This document shows positions 7,007-16,039 of a stretch of DNA of 33,673 nt, piece by piece. Source of the DNA: Acidobacteriaceae bacterium (GTDB lineage: Bacteria > Acidobacteriota > Terriglobia > Terriglobales > Acidobacteriaceae). Both the position numbers and the translations under genes were made by a program. The notes beneath the pieces are model-generated. The model made no database searches and had not been told where the DNA came from. It saw only the letters and a list, made by a program, of their open reading frames with translations. Numbering within the stretch: position 1 is the stretch's first letter; every line of letters begins with the position of its first letter. Where the stretch lies: the NCBI GenBank assembly GCA_003138955.1, contig PLHP01000405.1, positions 1 to 33,673 of the forward strand, in the 5' to 3' direction.

Positions 7007-8227
7007 TCAAAAGCCTTTCTTGATTGCCAAGTAGGGGATTAGGGCTACCTCCGCGAGGCCAGGAAAAGGATCCCCAACGCTGAATACAGCTTCTACGTTA
7101 CAGTCTTTCAAAGAGCGGAGATAACTCACAATGCCGGTATCACCGCTGAGAATCGCCATCATCGCAGCAGGAATATCGGTAATCGTGCGGACCCATGACA
7201 ATCCGGAACGGCCTCTACTGACCTTCACTGGCAGACCAACTTGATCCGAATACAGCATGTAACTGAAGTCCACGCCAGCCTGGACGCCGAGGCTGTGATA
7301 ACCCCACGTTCTAGCATTTACGTCGAGCAGCTTGTATTGGGAATCACGCGGATCAAGCTTGTATTCCACCTCGACCAGGCCATAGTAATCGATGGCGCGC
7401 AAGAATCGCTCCGACAATTCCTCCAAGATTGGGACGTCCACCGTCTCGACATAGGTGCTGGCTCTGCCAAACTCAAGCGGGTGTTGGCGCCTCCTCCGCA
7501 CGACCATTTTCCCCACAGCTTCCCCGTTACGGAAAAAAGCGCAATACGAGAACTGCTGGCTACCGCCTCCGGGAATCAACTCCTGCACCATGATCTCTCC
7601 GTCGCCGGCTAGTTCCGATGCCCGTTGAAACAGAATTCTCAACGCAGAGTGGCTGTTCGCACGCCAGGCTTTGGCTTTGGTGGCGTAGATGAAGTGCTCT
7701 TTGATTGCGGGTTTGATCGCAAATGGCGGCGTGAGGCTACGAAGTTCGGCCAATTGTTCGGAATTCTCGGGATAGTGTGTGATGGGCGTCGGAATACCAA
7801 GTTCCTGTGCAAGCCGGTAGGTGTTCCTTTTATCCCAAGCCCACTTCACGCTTTCCCAACCAGGTGTCGGAACTCGGAACACTTCGCCGAGCTCTTCCCG
7901 GTGGTGCGAAATGGCAGCCACCAGTTCCTCACGCGTTGGGTAGAGGACCCAGCCCTCTAAACCGAGCCGCTTCCCAACTTCGAGCAAGCCGTCCACCGTC
8001 TTGCGCTGATCGCGCAAGTCTGGCAGGCTCACAAACTGCTTGGAGTATCGCGAGTATCGGGAAATCGAATGTTCATTGTCCACGACGCACACCGGTACGC
8101 CCTGTCGGCCGAGGCTGCGAACAATGCCAAGGCCCTGATAGTCACCGCCGATCACAACGGCCCCGGGAGAATGATGTACAAAGTGCGCGTTGCCGAGCCT
8201 CGGGACGGGTTGGGTCAATGAACTCAT
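7007..8227 (-). CDS. ATP-grasp carboxylate-amine ligase-like protein
   Basis: This 406-residue ATP-grasp enzyme has an N-terminal Rossmann-like pre-ATP domain (VVIGGDYQGLGIVRSLGRQG, residues 24-43). The central lid contains DKRNTYRLAQELGIPTP from residue 132 and FAIKPA with Lys172. The adenine-binding turn is VQELIPGGG (214-222). The C-terminal metal and phosphate site is VEVEYKLD (Glu286, Glu288) and LLDVNARTWG (Asn304, Arg306). Enzymes of this family activate a carboxylate as acyl-phosphate and join it to an amine. The substrate here is unknown. Its ATG lies three bases after the stop of the FAD monooxygenase gene, so the two are very likely translated together. A plausible role is adding an amino-acid or similar amide group to a sugar of the glycan or its precursor; that is inference. 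Confidence 0.88.
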   Translation of the reverse strand: MSSLTQPVPRLGNAHFVHHSPGAVVIGGDYQGLGIVRSLGRQGVPVCVVDNEHSISRYSRYSKQFVSLPDLRDQRKTVDGLLEVGKRLGLEGWVLYPTREELVAAISHHREELGEVFRVPTPGWESVKWAWDKRNTYRLAQELGIPTPITHYPENSEQLAELRSLTPPFAIKPAIKEHFIYATKAKAWRANSHSALRILFQRASELAGDGEIMVQELIPGGGSQQFSYCAFFRNGEAVGKMVVRRRRQHPLEFGRASTYVETVDVPILEELSERFLRAIDYYGLVEVEYKLDPRDSQYKLLDVNARTWGYHSLGVQAGVDFSYMLYSDQVGLPVKVSRGRSGLSWVRTITDIPAAMMAILSGDTGIVSYLRSLKDCNVEAVFSVGDPFPGLAEVALIPYLAIKKGF

Positions 8228-8230
8228 GTG

Positions 8231-9421
8231 TCAGTGGCTTGCATTGTTCCGAGTAACGGAGCGAATCAATTCCCTCGAAGCGAACTCCGCTCCCGAAACA
8301 AAACCAAGCAGCGGCCCGAAACTCCATGCCGCAGGTTTGCCAAAAAAATGCAATCCTGGGACCGTAGACTCCAGTCCCCCGTGGAGCACGGGGAAGCCGT
8401 CCACTGTCTCAAGTTGCGTTAATAATGACTGTGCCAGGAACGGATACCGTGAAACATCAACCCGGAATCCTGTCGCGAGAAGCGCGTGATCGACGAGGCG
8501 TTCCGTCCCGTCGTTAAGTCGAAGTTGCAGTCGGCTGCCAGCGACCGCGGCGGAAACGACGCTGCGTCCTAATGTGATGGGCACTCCAGCAATTCGCGAC
8601 TGCAGCCAATAGGCGCCAGCCGGCCGGATTGCACGATAGGCGGTACGATCCTGAAAACCTCGCGGGAATCGACGAAACAGGTGCGGCATGGCAACCAGAC
8701 GGCTAATCCCCGCCGGGCCGACATCTCGCGTCGAATACAGCATTTTTGAGATCACGCCCAGATGATGGAGTCTCGGATGCAGCCCGACCCAATTCAGTGT
8801 CCGATCGCGTGCAATCACCTCAACGTCGATGTCTGCCTCCCTAAGCAAAGCAGCTGACTCGAGGGCGCTCTGCCCAGCGCCGATGACGACCACCCGCTGG
8901 CCTTTAAACCTCCGGAGATCGTTTTGCTCGGTAGTATGCGAAGCCAGCGCACAAGGGATGCCAGCGAACTCCGCCGGCCGGCTGGCAAACGCACCGATTC
9001 CTGTCGCGACCACAACGCGCCGCGAGGTGAATTCCTCTCCTTCTGCCATGACCACCTTGAAGCCGCGCGGGTCAATTTCCACACTGCTGACATGCCGTCT
9101 ATCCAAATCCGGAACAGCATGAACCTGATACCAACGTCCGTAATCGATAAAGCGATCGAGTGGAATCGGCTTCGGTATGTGATTACCGTTCTGTCGGCAA
9201 TAGGCGTCTAACGTCAATTCTCGCCTGGGATCAGCAAGGTGCGAGGCTCCCCAATTTGAGCGTAGACACATGCCCGCCGGCATCTGGTTCTGCCAGAACG
9301 CCATCGGCTCGCCAAAAACTCTGGCTTCGACGCCCGCCGCACGGAGGTATGCCGCTGCACAAAGTCCGTAGGGACCCGCACCGATGATAGTTAACCAGCA
9401 ATCTGCCGATTTGCTCTTCAT
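8231..9421 (-). CDS. FAD/NAD(P)-binding monooxygenase-like oxidoreductase
   Basis: This is a 396-residue flavoprotein. AAGGAT lies eight bases before the ATG. The FAD-binding GxGxxG is GAGPYG at residues 14-19. The NADPH-binding Rossmann motif is GAGQSALE at 181-188, and the ATG motif VVVATGIG is at 137-144. The two dinucleotide sites and the spacing match class B flavin monooxygenases and lysine/ornithine N-hydroxylases. The W-N-MP-GM-LRS pattern (residues 43-55) resembles the substrate-side loop of this group. It is likely to hydroxylate an N or S atom or oxidise a small substrate. It sits between a deacetylase-like gene and an ATP-grasp ligase, which suggests work on an amino group attached to the glycan or on a small amine ligated to it. 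The exact reaction is not determinable. Confidence 0.85.
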   Translation of the reverse strand: MKSKSADCWLTIIGAGPYGLCAAAYLRAAGVEARVFGEPMAFWQNQMPAGMCLRSNWGASHLADPRRELTLDAYCRQNGNHIPKPIPLDRFIDYGRWYQVHAVPDLDRRHVSSVEIDPRGFKVVMAEGEEFTSRRVVVATGIGAFASRPAEFAGIPCALASHTTEQNDLRRFKGQRVVVIGAGQSALESAALLREADIDVEVIARDRTLNWVGLHPRLHHLGVISKMLYSTRDVGPAGISRLVAMPHLFRRFPRGFQDRTAYRAIRPAGAYWLQSRIAGVPITLGRSVVSAAVAGSRLQLRLNDGTERLVDHALLATGFRVDVSRYPFLAQSLLTQLETVDGFPVLHGGLESTVPGLHFFGKPAAWSFGPLLGFVSGAEFASRELIRSVTRNNASH

Positions 9422-9455
9422 GGTTATCGGATCCTTGCCAGATGGAATGAACCGG

Positions 9456-10835
9456 TCACGAGTGCTTCACCGCGCTGGCCGAAAGTCCGCCCGCCGTTGA
9501 GTGCTGCATCGAGAAGACAAGGTTGCCGTCCTTTTCACTGGCATAAGCAACGCGGGCCCGCTCGCTTCCCTCACCTTCAATCCGCCACGCGTTTCCGTCG
9601 CTGACTAACTCCATTTTGGACCTTTGTCTCCACCATCGGTCAACTTCCCCGGGTAGGGCTACCCATATGTTTCTTGGGGCGCGAAGCGATGCCAGATGAG
9701 TGAGTAGTTGCCGATAAACGTCACTTTCGCGGTCTTTCATGATGTAATCCGGATGCACAATAAAACTGATCAGTCCGTTTTGCTCCAGGATCAGATCAAT
9801 CTGTCTTTTCCAGAGGTCAATCGAGAAACTTCGCAGATAGTTGAAAAGCGCATAATCTTGCGTGGTAGTGACTGGCAACTCCAGCATTTTGCCTACAAAG
9901 TAAGGCATAACCGTGCAACACCCGCCGCGCTGTGGTTCCAGATGCCCCGAACTGGGAACCGACATGTCGTACGAGAAATCAAGATCCGAGTACCACTCTT
10001 GTCTGCGGTACAAGATAGCGGACCGAAAGCCGGACGCTTTATAGAGCCGTCCATATTCGTTGATTTGTTTCGCACGTCTCGCAAACTCATTTCGGTCGTT
10101 GTACAACCGCCCGTCGTGGTTCAGGTCCTGGACATTGACTTCGAAGCCGCGTGTGCGGATCGAATCCAGAAACTTCTGGCTCACCTCATACCGATCTTCG
10201 GGGATGATCTGAAAAGAGGCCGCTATCCCGAACGACTCGTTGAGGTTCATCAAGGATTCACAGAAATCCCTCCCCGCAGTGGTCTCAACGTCGTGCGTCA
10301 CGCTCACGCCACCGGCCGCGCCCTCCGGCCAGAACCAGATAAACGGGATCTTCTCCAGTTGCTGTGCGCGTAACAACAGTTGCATGGATCCGCGCACAAT
10401 GCTGTCCACAGTGTGATCCACTGGCCAGTTGGGGAAAACGATTTTGCTCCAATCGCTTAAGTACGCGCGCTGCAAGTGTCTGCGGATGGCAACTGGTAGA
10501 AAAGGCCGGACAGCGTAGTACAGCCACGGGACGATTCCATTTTCTGAGCTGCCGTACTGGCAGTCCTCGGTATAACGTTCCAGACGGAGATTCTCTACAA
10601 CTTCCTTTAAATCAAACGGCAAATGCACCGAGCCAGACGCCGAATCCACGTCTGCCCACCCATCACGAAGCTGGCCTCGCGGAGAATCGGCTGGTCGGTG
10701 CCGGGCATATCTGCCGTAGCCGACAACTCCCTGCCCGAATTGGAAGAATCCGCTATTCTCGGAAAGCCCGTCTTTTACAGACAGCCGGACGTAGCGCTCC
10801 GGACAGCGAAAATATTCGAGAAAAGTTTGCTTCAT
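9456..10835 (-). CDS. Polysaccharide deacetylase-like (NodB/CE4-type) protein
   Basis: The 459-residue protein has an N-terminal all-alpha/beta region of about 165 residues with no known motif. A CE4-like core follows, with VSVTHDVETT (residues 177-186) at the position of the metal-binding TxxDD motif; here the pattern is T-H-D-V-E. NVQDLNHDGRLYND (residues 234-247) takes the place of the HxxxH motif, and SFIVHPDYI occurs near residue 370. The C-terminus has a small beta domain. Related proteins occur in exopolysaccharide loci and are cytoplasmic or peripheral; this one has no signal peptide. The metal triad is only partly canonical, so it may remove N-acetyl groups from a precursor, hydrolyse another amide, or be non-catalytic. 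It is 34 bases upstream of the FAD monooxygenase gene. Confidence 0.78.
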   Translation of the reverse strand: MKQTFLEYFRCPERYVRLSVKDGLSENSGFFQFGQGVVGYGRYARHRPADSPRGQLRDGWADVDSASGSVHLPFDLKEVVENLRLERYTEDCQYGSSENGIVPWLYYAVRPFLPVAIRRHLQRAYLSDWSKIVFPNWPVDHTVDSIVRGSMQLLLRAQQLEKIPFIWFWPEGAAGGVSVTHDVETTAGRDFCESLMNLNESFGIAASFQIIPEDRYEVSQKFLDSIRTRGFEVNVQDLNHDGRLYNDRNEFARRAKQINEYGRLYKASGFRSAILYRRQEWYSDLDFSYDMSVPSSGHLEPQRGGCCTVMPYFVGKMLELPVTTTQDYALFNYLRSFSIDLWKRQIDLILEQNGLISFIVHPDYIMKDRESDVYRQLLTHLASLRAPRNIWVALPGEVDRWWRQRSKMELVSDGNAWRIEGEGSERARVAYASEKDGNLVFSMQHSTAGGLSASAVKHS

Positions 10836-10979
10836 AGAAATCGCCCACAGTGCCAGCGTTTACTCAGTCAATGGACCGGTGTAGAACCGATTGCCCACTG
10901 CGGTGAGCAATCGATTCGGTTGACGCGTTGACGATCCGCCCCACGATCGTTCTCTTCTCAAGCTCTCGGGTTCTCACCT

Positions 10980-12047
10980 TCATGTTCCCAGATTGCCTGT
11001 CAGGCTTCGGCCTCCGATGCGGAAAAGTGCCTTGTCCCAGAGCCTTACTAGCGACCACCTGAGACTGGGCAGCGACCACTGCGCGCGTCGAGCGAGACGC
11101 CAGCCAAATAATGCCTTGATCCAGGAGTACTTCCAGGACAAGCGCGGCACTTCCAGTTGCCCGCCCAGGTTCCTGGACATTTCTTCCGCCTGTCTGAAAA
11201 TATCGAGTCGCTCCGGATAGAAAACAACCATCCGGTTTTGCAGGAACCTCACACACGCGGCACGTACCCTCTCACTGTCTTCCAACGATCGGAGATAACC
11301 GACATGGAGTTGCAGCGAGCACCAATGTGCCTCCCGTTTTTTGTCGGAGAGCCCTATGTAGCTCAGGCTGCCAGACCCGGACGCGCGATAGTACACTCTC
11401 GCTTCTGGAACAAATCGGACGCCATCGCTGGCCAGGAGGACGCGGCAGAAGTACTCCTGATCATCATCACTCAATAGCCTGGTGTCCCATGGACCGGCCG
11501 CTTCGGTCAGTTCGCGACTGACCAGCCACGTGGCGGTCTGCATGTACAGGTTCTGCTCCATCTTGCGCAGCAGCCACTCAGTAGTGGACAGATCACACCA
11601 CAGCGCGGTGGGAACGAATTTCGCTCGATCATACCGGTGCATGAACCGTCCCCATGCCGAGGAAAGAAGGGTACGTTTACTTCCACACTGGTCCGCTGCC
11701 TCCATCTGCTTCTCAATTTTGTCGGGAGCCAGGAGATCATCGGCATCCAGCCACTGAATGTAATCTCCCTGGCTCAGAGAGAAAGCCTTGTTTCTGGCTG
11801 CGGCAGCTCCCTGGTTTTCCTGTGTGATAACGCGGACCGACTCCGACTCGAACCGCCGGGCAATTTTCAGCGTTTGATCGGCGGAGCCATCGTCAACCAC
11901 GATGATTTCCTTTGGCTCCCACGTTTGCGCAATCGCCGACCGGAGAGTGTCACCGATCCATTCCTGCGCGTTGAATGCAGGAATGAGAATTGATACCAAA
12001 GGGGTTCTCATGATGGTTTCGAAGGGGCACAGGGAATTTCCCGACAC
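10980..12047 (-). CDS. Family 2 glycosyltransferase
   Basis: This GT-A fold glycosyltransferase is 355 residues from a GTG at 12047. AAGGAG ends four bases before the GTG; an ATG at 12011 (MRTPLVSILIPAFN) is the alternative and has no good ribosome-binding site. The nucleotide-binding signature VVDDGSADQT is at residues 50-59. QENQGAAAARNKA is at 76-88, and the metal-binding DADD motif is at 101-104. A possible base region is SDDDQEYFCRVL. The C-terminal 120 residues are basic and helical, without clear membrane spans. It probably adds one sugar to the lipid-linked repeat unit at the cytoplasmic face. It follows the flippase gene by 15 bases, so coupling is likely. Confidence 0.9.
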   Translation of the reverse strand: MSGNSLCPFETIMRTPLVSILIPAFNAQEWIGDTLRSAIAQTWEPKEIIVVDDGSADQTLKIARRFESESVRVITQENQGAAAARNKAFSLSQGDYIQWLDADDLLAPDKIEKQMEAADQCGSKRTLLSSAWGRFMHRYDRAKFVPTALWCDLSTTEWLLRKMEQNLYMQTATWLVSRELTEAAGPWDTRLLSDDDQEYFCRVLLASDGVRFVPEARVYYRASGSGSLSYIGLSDKKREAHWCSLQLHVGYLRSLEDSERVRAACVRFLQNRMVVFYPERLDIFRQAEEMSRNLGGQLEVPRLSWKYSWIKALFGWRLARRAQWSLPSLRWSLVRLWDKALFRIGGRSLTGNLGT

Positions 12048-12062
12048 TACTCCTTGACCTGG

Positions 12063-13646
12063 TTAGGGCGCAAGCTCTCCGTTCGGGTCAGGGAGACAGG
12101 ACGCAGCGGCTTCCAGGGACGGCTTTCGGAAGACGCCAGATGGAAGCATTTCCCGCAAAAGCCTCGTGAACTGATTGAGAGGTGCATACCCTCCATGCAG
12201 AAGAATGACCGCAGTCAGATAGAGAACTACGAACAATAACGTGGTCGTCACCATCCGGATCAACGCTCCCTTTGCGCTTGAAGCCGAAACAGTGGACAGT
12301 ATTGCCTTCGCGATGCCCGCGGATGCGCAACCCGCTAACAGGCTCGCAACCAAGTACTTCCAAATAGTTGCCAGCACGGGCGCGAATCCGAATTGGATTG
12401 GCCTTCCCGCATACCAGAACGCGGGTGCTATCAAAACGAAGTAGGAGGTGGTCCAAGCTACGGCTATTCCCTCGGGCCCCCAGCGCAGTCCCGTAATAAG
12501 AAGCAGCACTGTGACCGCAGCCTCTATCAGTCCCCAGCGGAACCATCGGTCCGCCCGTCCGATCGAAAGGTTGATCCAACCGTGGATTTGGTAGAGGATC
12601 ATAATCCCGATTCCGGGGCCGAATAAGGTAAAGATACGTCCCGCCGACTCCCACCCCGGTCCCAGTAAAAGACGAATCAGATCTTTGCCCACTAGGGTCA
12701 GATCAGCACTCAACCCCATACCCACAAAAGCCACCACAGACAGTACGCCAAGAAGATGTTGTCTGTACTTAACGAGGTTCCCCCGGAACCGGCTTAGGGC
12801 GGACACGGCGACGTTCGTGAGGGATGCCGTCGACATGCTCAGCGGAAGGTTAAATAGGTCGTAAGCCTTTTTGTAGAAGCCGAGAGAAGTTGCGCCAAAG
12901 CGCCATCCCACGAGGAGATTGTCCGTATTGTTGGCAAAGTAGTTGGCGGTGAAACGTCCATAAGTGTGCATCGCGAACCGTACCATCGGGCGAGTACCGA
13001 CTCCGCGCCGGGGGCGGCCGGGAACCCATCGACACAACGACCAAGCCCCGATGGATGTGCTAAGCGAAAGTGCGATGGATCCTGCGACCAGAGCCCAGTA
13101 TCCCCAACCTGCCCAGCCGAGAGAGATTGACACGGCCGTCGAAACCAGACGCGCCACCACGTCATTGGCGGACACAACCGAGAACCGCATCGCTCGCTTG
13201 AGTAGGGCCACGTGCTGAACCGAGGTGCTGCTGATGAGGATCGTGACTGACATGCCAACGGCCACGCGCGTTACGCGCGGGTCGCCGTAAAACCGCGCCA
13301 GCAGAGTCCCTGCCGCCGCGAATCCGATTGTCAATAGAAAACCTACCCCTATATTGACCCAGAACAGATTACTGGCCAAGAAATGGTCGATCTCGTCTAC
13401 CTGAAGAATGGCCTCGGTAAATCCGTTTGGACCACAGTTCACAAGAAGCAGGCTGAACAAACTAACCATGCCTATCAGCCCAAAGTCGGCGGGTACGAGG
13501 AGCCGAGCCAAGATCATCGTGGAGATGACTTGGATGGCTAAGCCCGACACTGAGGAGAGCAGTGTGGCCCCGGCGCCTCGAACGGCGCGCCGAGGCACGT
13601 CGTCTGGGTTCAACCGGAACGTGCCCCCGGCATCAAACGGCCTCAA
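12063..13646 (-). CDS. Wzx/WzxC-type polysaccharide flippase (MOP superfamily)
   Basis: This 527-residue membrane protein has about 12-14 hydrophobic segments and the polysaccharide-synthesis transporter pattern: GATLLSSVSGLAIQVISTMI near the N-terminus, ILARLLVPADFGLIGMVSLF, NTDNLLVGWRFGATSLGFYK mid-protein, and SALSRFRGN after it. These match the WzxC/Polysacc_synt_3 branch, which flips undecaprenyl-linked repeat units to the periplasm. The start is a TTG with AGGAGG four bases upstream; no in-frame ATG or GTG near it is better placed. It stands between two secreted beta-helix genes upstream and a GT2 gene downstream. The 230-base gap before it probably carries its own promoter. Confidence 0.92.
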   Translation of the reverse strand: MRPFDAGGTFRLNPDDVPRRAVRGAGATLLSSVSGLAIQVISTMILARLLVPADFGLIGMVSLFSLLLVNCGPNGFTEAILQVDEIDHFLASNLFWVNIGVGFLLTIGFAAAGTLLARFYGDPRVTRVAVGMSVTILISSTSVQHVALLKRAMRFSVVSANDVVARLVSTAVSISLGWAGWGYWALVAGSIALSLSTSIGAWSLCRWVPGRPRRGVGTRPMVRFAMHTYGRFTANYFANNTDNLLVGWRFGATSLGFYKKAYDLFNLPLSMSTASLTNVAVSALSRFRGNLVKYRQHLLGVLSVVAFVGMGLSADLTLVGKDLIRLLLGPGWESAGRIFTLFGPGIGIMILYQIHGWINLSIGRADRWFRWGLIEAAVTVLLLITGLRWGPEGIAVAWTTSYFVLIAPAFWYAGRPIQFGFAPVLATIWKYLVASLLAGCASAGIAKAILSTVSASSAKGALIRMVTTTLLFVVLYLTAVILLHGGYAPLNQFTRLLREMLPSGVFRKPSLEAAASCLPDPNGELAP

Positions 13647-13876
13647 ATGGCCTCCTCGACTAACCCCATACCAAGCCCGTAGGTAATTTGTAATTCGGAT
13701 TCAACAAAGTTGTAAGTATTGTAGAAGCTCGCGGAATGAGAGCTCTCTGAGCGGCGATTCGCGGTTCTAATACGGATCCGCCGTCGGGTTCATAGATGCG
13801 CTCGTTCCACTTTAGCGGCAAGCGCGGAGCGTGGCTCCTCAGTGTCCGGTGTCGACGGCAAGATCAATGAACAAAA
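13647..13876. other. Intergenic region upstream of the flippase gene
   Basis: This region has no gene. On the minus strand a GTTCATTGAT decamer, which includes the stop of the beta-helix gene, is repeated after three bases (13863-13885). A 10-bp perfect palindrome GAGAGCTCTC lies at 13738-13747. TTGTTG and TACCTA, 16 bases apart, form only a weak promoter candidate about 40 bases before the flippase start. Confidence 0.35.
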
Positions 13877-15928
13877 TCAATGAACGACAGCCGTGATGCC
13901 CGTCGGAGCGGGCGGACCAGAAGCACCGCCATAGCAAGTGTTCGCGTTGAAGGTTGTTATCACGCTCCCAGAGCCGTCTGACGATCCGCCCATCACGTTG
14001 AAGTAACAGTTCATGGCCGGATTCGGGTAGGCGTGCCCGCCTAGGCTGGACGTCCCGGCAGTCATTGTCCCGCCGGTCACGTCCGGTCCAATCGCGGGAA
14101 AAGGCGAAGCCGGTCCGCTCGGAAATTGCCACCAACTCGGCTGGCCCGCCAAGTAGAAAGAATTCGGCAGCGTCGTGGATGATGGAACCGGGTTGGCGTT
14201 GATGTAGGTGACGGCCGTCGTCGGAATCTCCGAACCGTTCGTACAGTATGATGGCAGCGGGGTGGAGCCGCACCAGCGTACTCCTCCAGTGACTGTATCG
14301 TAGTTTCCCCAGCGCAGCATGGTGCTTTCTACCAAAGTATCCTTTTGTGGATAACTACTTCCACCGGGGTCCACCTCGCAATTCGACCATCCCCAACCCA
14401 TTGCGAAGATTGAAGCATTGCAAGCCGTCTGACCACCTGAGCCAGTAGTGCCGGTCTGGTAGATGGTAAAGTAGCCGCCATAGCCCATTACGTTCCCTAT
14501 GATATTCTCGCCGCGCCAGCCATAGTAGACGTTGAAAGCGTTCGTGTTATTGGTGGTCAGCGTGGCCGGCGAAGTTGCCCCGTTGTATCCACGCCCCGAT
14601 AATTGGTTGCGGAAAAAGGTATTCAGTCCTCCCATCCCGTGAATGTCGTCAAGATTGATGGAAGCGCCTTCATTCCCCTCCATCAGCTTCATTTCATTCC
14701 CGGCATCGTGGGCCATGAAAGCCGCTTCGTTCCATTTTGGAGTTGAACCGGGCTGGTACAGATTGTTGATCCAGAAGTTGTAGCCCATTACCCCACCGCT
14801 GCCCCCAGCACCGATCACTGGAGCGGCGATTTGCTGGAAGATGTTGTTCTCGATCAGGTAATCCGAAGAGAGCAAGTCCTCGATGCCATAGCTTACCGAT
14901 GTTTCGTTCTGCGTTCCAAAGAAGTAGCTGTCACGGACGGTGATGTTCTTGGTCTGGTAGAAGTAAACGTGGTCCCGGTTGGTGTTGGTGTCGACAATGT
15001 TCTTGACCCAGCAGTTATAGCAATCGTAGAACTGTATGCCAGCTTGCGCCGACGTGCTGCGGGTGTGGTTCAGCGTCATGTCCTCGATCCCGACGCCTTG
15101 GATTACCGCAGTACTCGGCCACCAAATGCCGACGTTCTGCGACGAGCGCCAGTTAGTTCCGTACACCGGATTCGAGAGAGTAAGCAGCGGAGAACTTGAC
15201 GAGTACGGAGAACTGGTGTTGATGGCCCTAATGATGAACACCTGGCTTTGGTTGTAATCCACCCCGCCGATGACGCTGCCGTTATAGGAGCCGGTCTGGC
15301 TGCTTTGGTGGCAGTAAGGCGCTGTCGTGTCTTGATCGCAAACGAACAGCCCGCTGCCGACGGACGTGTCATCAGCTTGGTCCATGATGATCATGGTGCC
15401 TACCGACAAGCCGGACTTGCCGATGGTATTGACCACGATTTGGTTGGAACCTTGCGTATACCCGCTGCTGACCTGAGCAGCATTCGAGCCGCCCGGCTGG
15501 GTTGGCGTGCTGCCCGAGAACCATTCGCCCGCGCTGTCGATTACGCAAATGTCGGCGTTGCAGGCGCTGGCCACGCCGGTAAAATTCAAAATCGTGTGTC
15601 CCGGACCGGCTCCGCGAAGCGTAATGTTGCTGGAGCCTTTGTCGCTAATGCCCGAAATGGAAAACGTCCCCGCAGGCAGAAGCACGACTGAGTTCGCTGG
15701 CGCAGATGCGATGGCGGCGGTGATGTTGGCTCCCGTGACGCCGGAGCCCGTCAGCGCGGCGCAAGCCGAGGTCGAGCAAATCGTGGTGCGATTGGTGATG
15801 GTCGCGCCCACGCCGTTCGTCGCCCAATTCGTTGCGCGGCTGGGGTCAATGATGCCAGACCAAGGCTGACCAAAAGCCAATACCGAACTAAGCGCAAAGA
15901 TAGCTACGGGCAGTGTCAGTACTTTCAT
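13877..15928 (-). CDS. Secreted right-handed parallel beta-helix protein (pectate-lyase-like), paralogue A
   Basis: The 683-residue protein has a clear signal peptide (MKVLTLPVAIFALSSVLAFG); AAGGAT is seven bases before the ATG. The mature N-terminus reads PWSGIIDPSRATNWATNGVG. Residues 60-125 form the pectate-lyase-superfamily cap (VVLLPAGTFSISGI, NITLRGAGPGHTILNF). A small inserted beta domain follows (QIVVNTIGKSGLSVGTMIIM). Repeated helix coils with Asn ladders fill about 270-480 (VKNIVDTNTNRDHVYF, ITVRDSYFFG, YLIENNIFQQ). The C-terminus ends with a Pro-rich stretch and GITAVVH. Likely roles are cleavage or modification of the exported polysaccharide, or a structural role on the cell surface. 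No catalytic triad can be assigned by eye. The gene is a tandem paralogue of 16040-18229. Confidence 0.85.
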   Translation of the reverse strand: MKVLTLPVAIFALSSVLAFGQPWSGIIDPSRATNWATNGVGATITNRTTICSTSACAALTGSGVTGANITAAIASAPANSVVLLPAGTFSISGISDKGSSNITLRGAGPGHTILNFTGVASACNADICVIDSAGEWFSGSTPTQPGGSNAAQVSSGYTQGSNQIVVNTIGKSGLSVGTMIIMDQADDTSVGSGLFVCDQDTTAPYCHQSSQTGSYNGSVIGGVDYNQSQVFIIRAINTSSPYSSSSPLLTLSNPVYGTNWRSSQNVGIWWPSTAVIQGVGIEDMTLNHTRSTSAQAGIQFYDCYNCWVKNIVDTNTNRDHVYFYQTKNITVRDSYFFGTQNETSVSYGIEDLLSSDYLIENNIFQQIAAPVIGAGGSGGVMGYNFWINNLYQPGSTPKWNEAAFMAHDAGNEMKLMEGNEGASINLDDIHGMGGLNTFFRNQLSGRGYNGATSPATLTTNNTNAFNVYYGWRGENIIGNVMGYGGYFTIYQTGTTGSGGQTACNASIFAMGWGWSNCEVDPGGSSYPQKDTLVESTMLRWGNYDTVTGGVRWCGSTPLPSYCTNGSEIPTTAVTYINANPVPSSTTLPNSFYLAGQPSWWQFPSGPASPFPAIGPDVTGGTMTAGTSSLGGHAYPNPAMNCYFNVMGGSSDGSGSVITTFNANTCYGGASGPPAPTGITAVVH

Positions 15929-16039
15929 TTCAGATGATCCTTACATAGCCAACCACCCTTATGGTCGGTGTAACTATCTGAATATGCGCTTTCATTAGCG
16001 CTGGCATCCACTGCTGCTAGGATATAGTCATACTTGAGC

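Noticed and set aside
10836-10860. Sigma-54-like TGGCAC upstream of the deacetylase gene
   Set aside because: The downstream TTGC element is absent and the GG-to-GC spacing is 10 rather than 12 bases.
15986-16001. Possible terminator after beta-helix gene B (GCGCT/AGCGC stem)
   Set aside because: The stem is only five base pairs and no T-run follows, so it cannot be supported as an intrinsic terminator.
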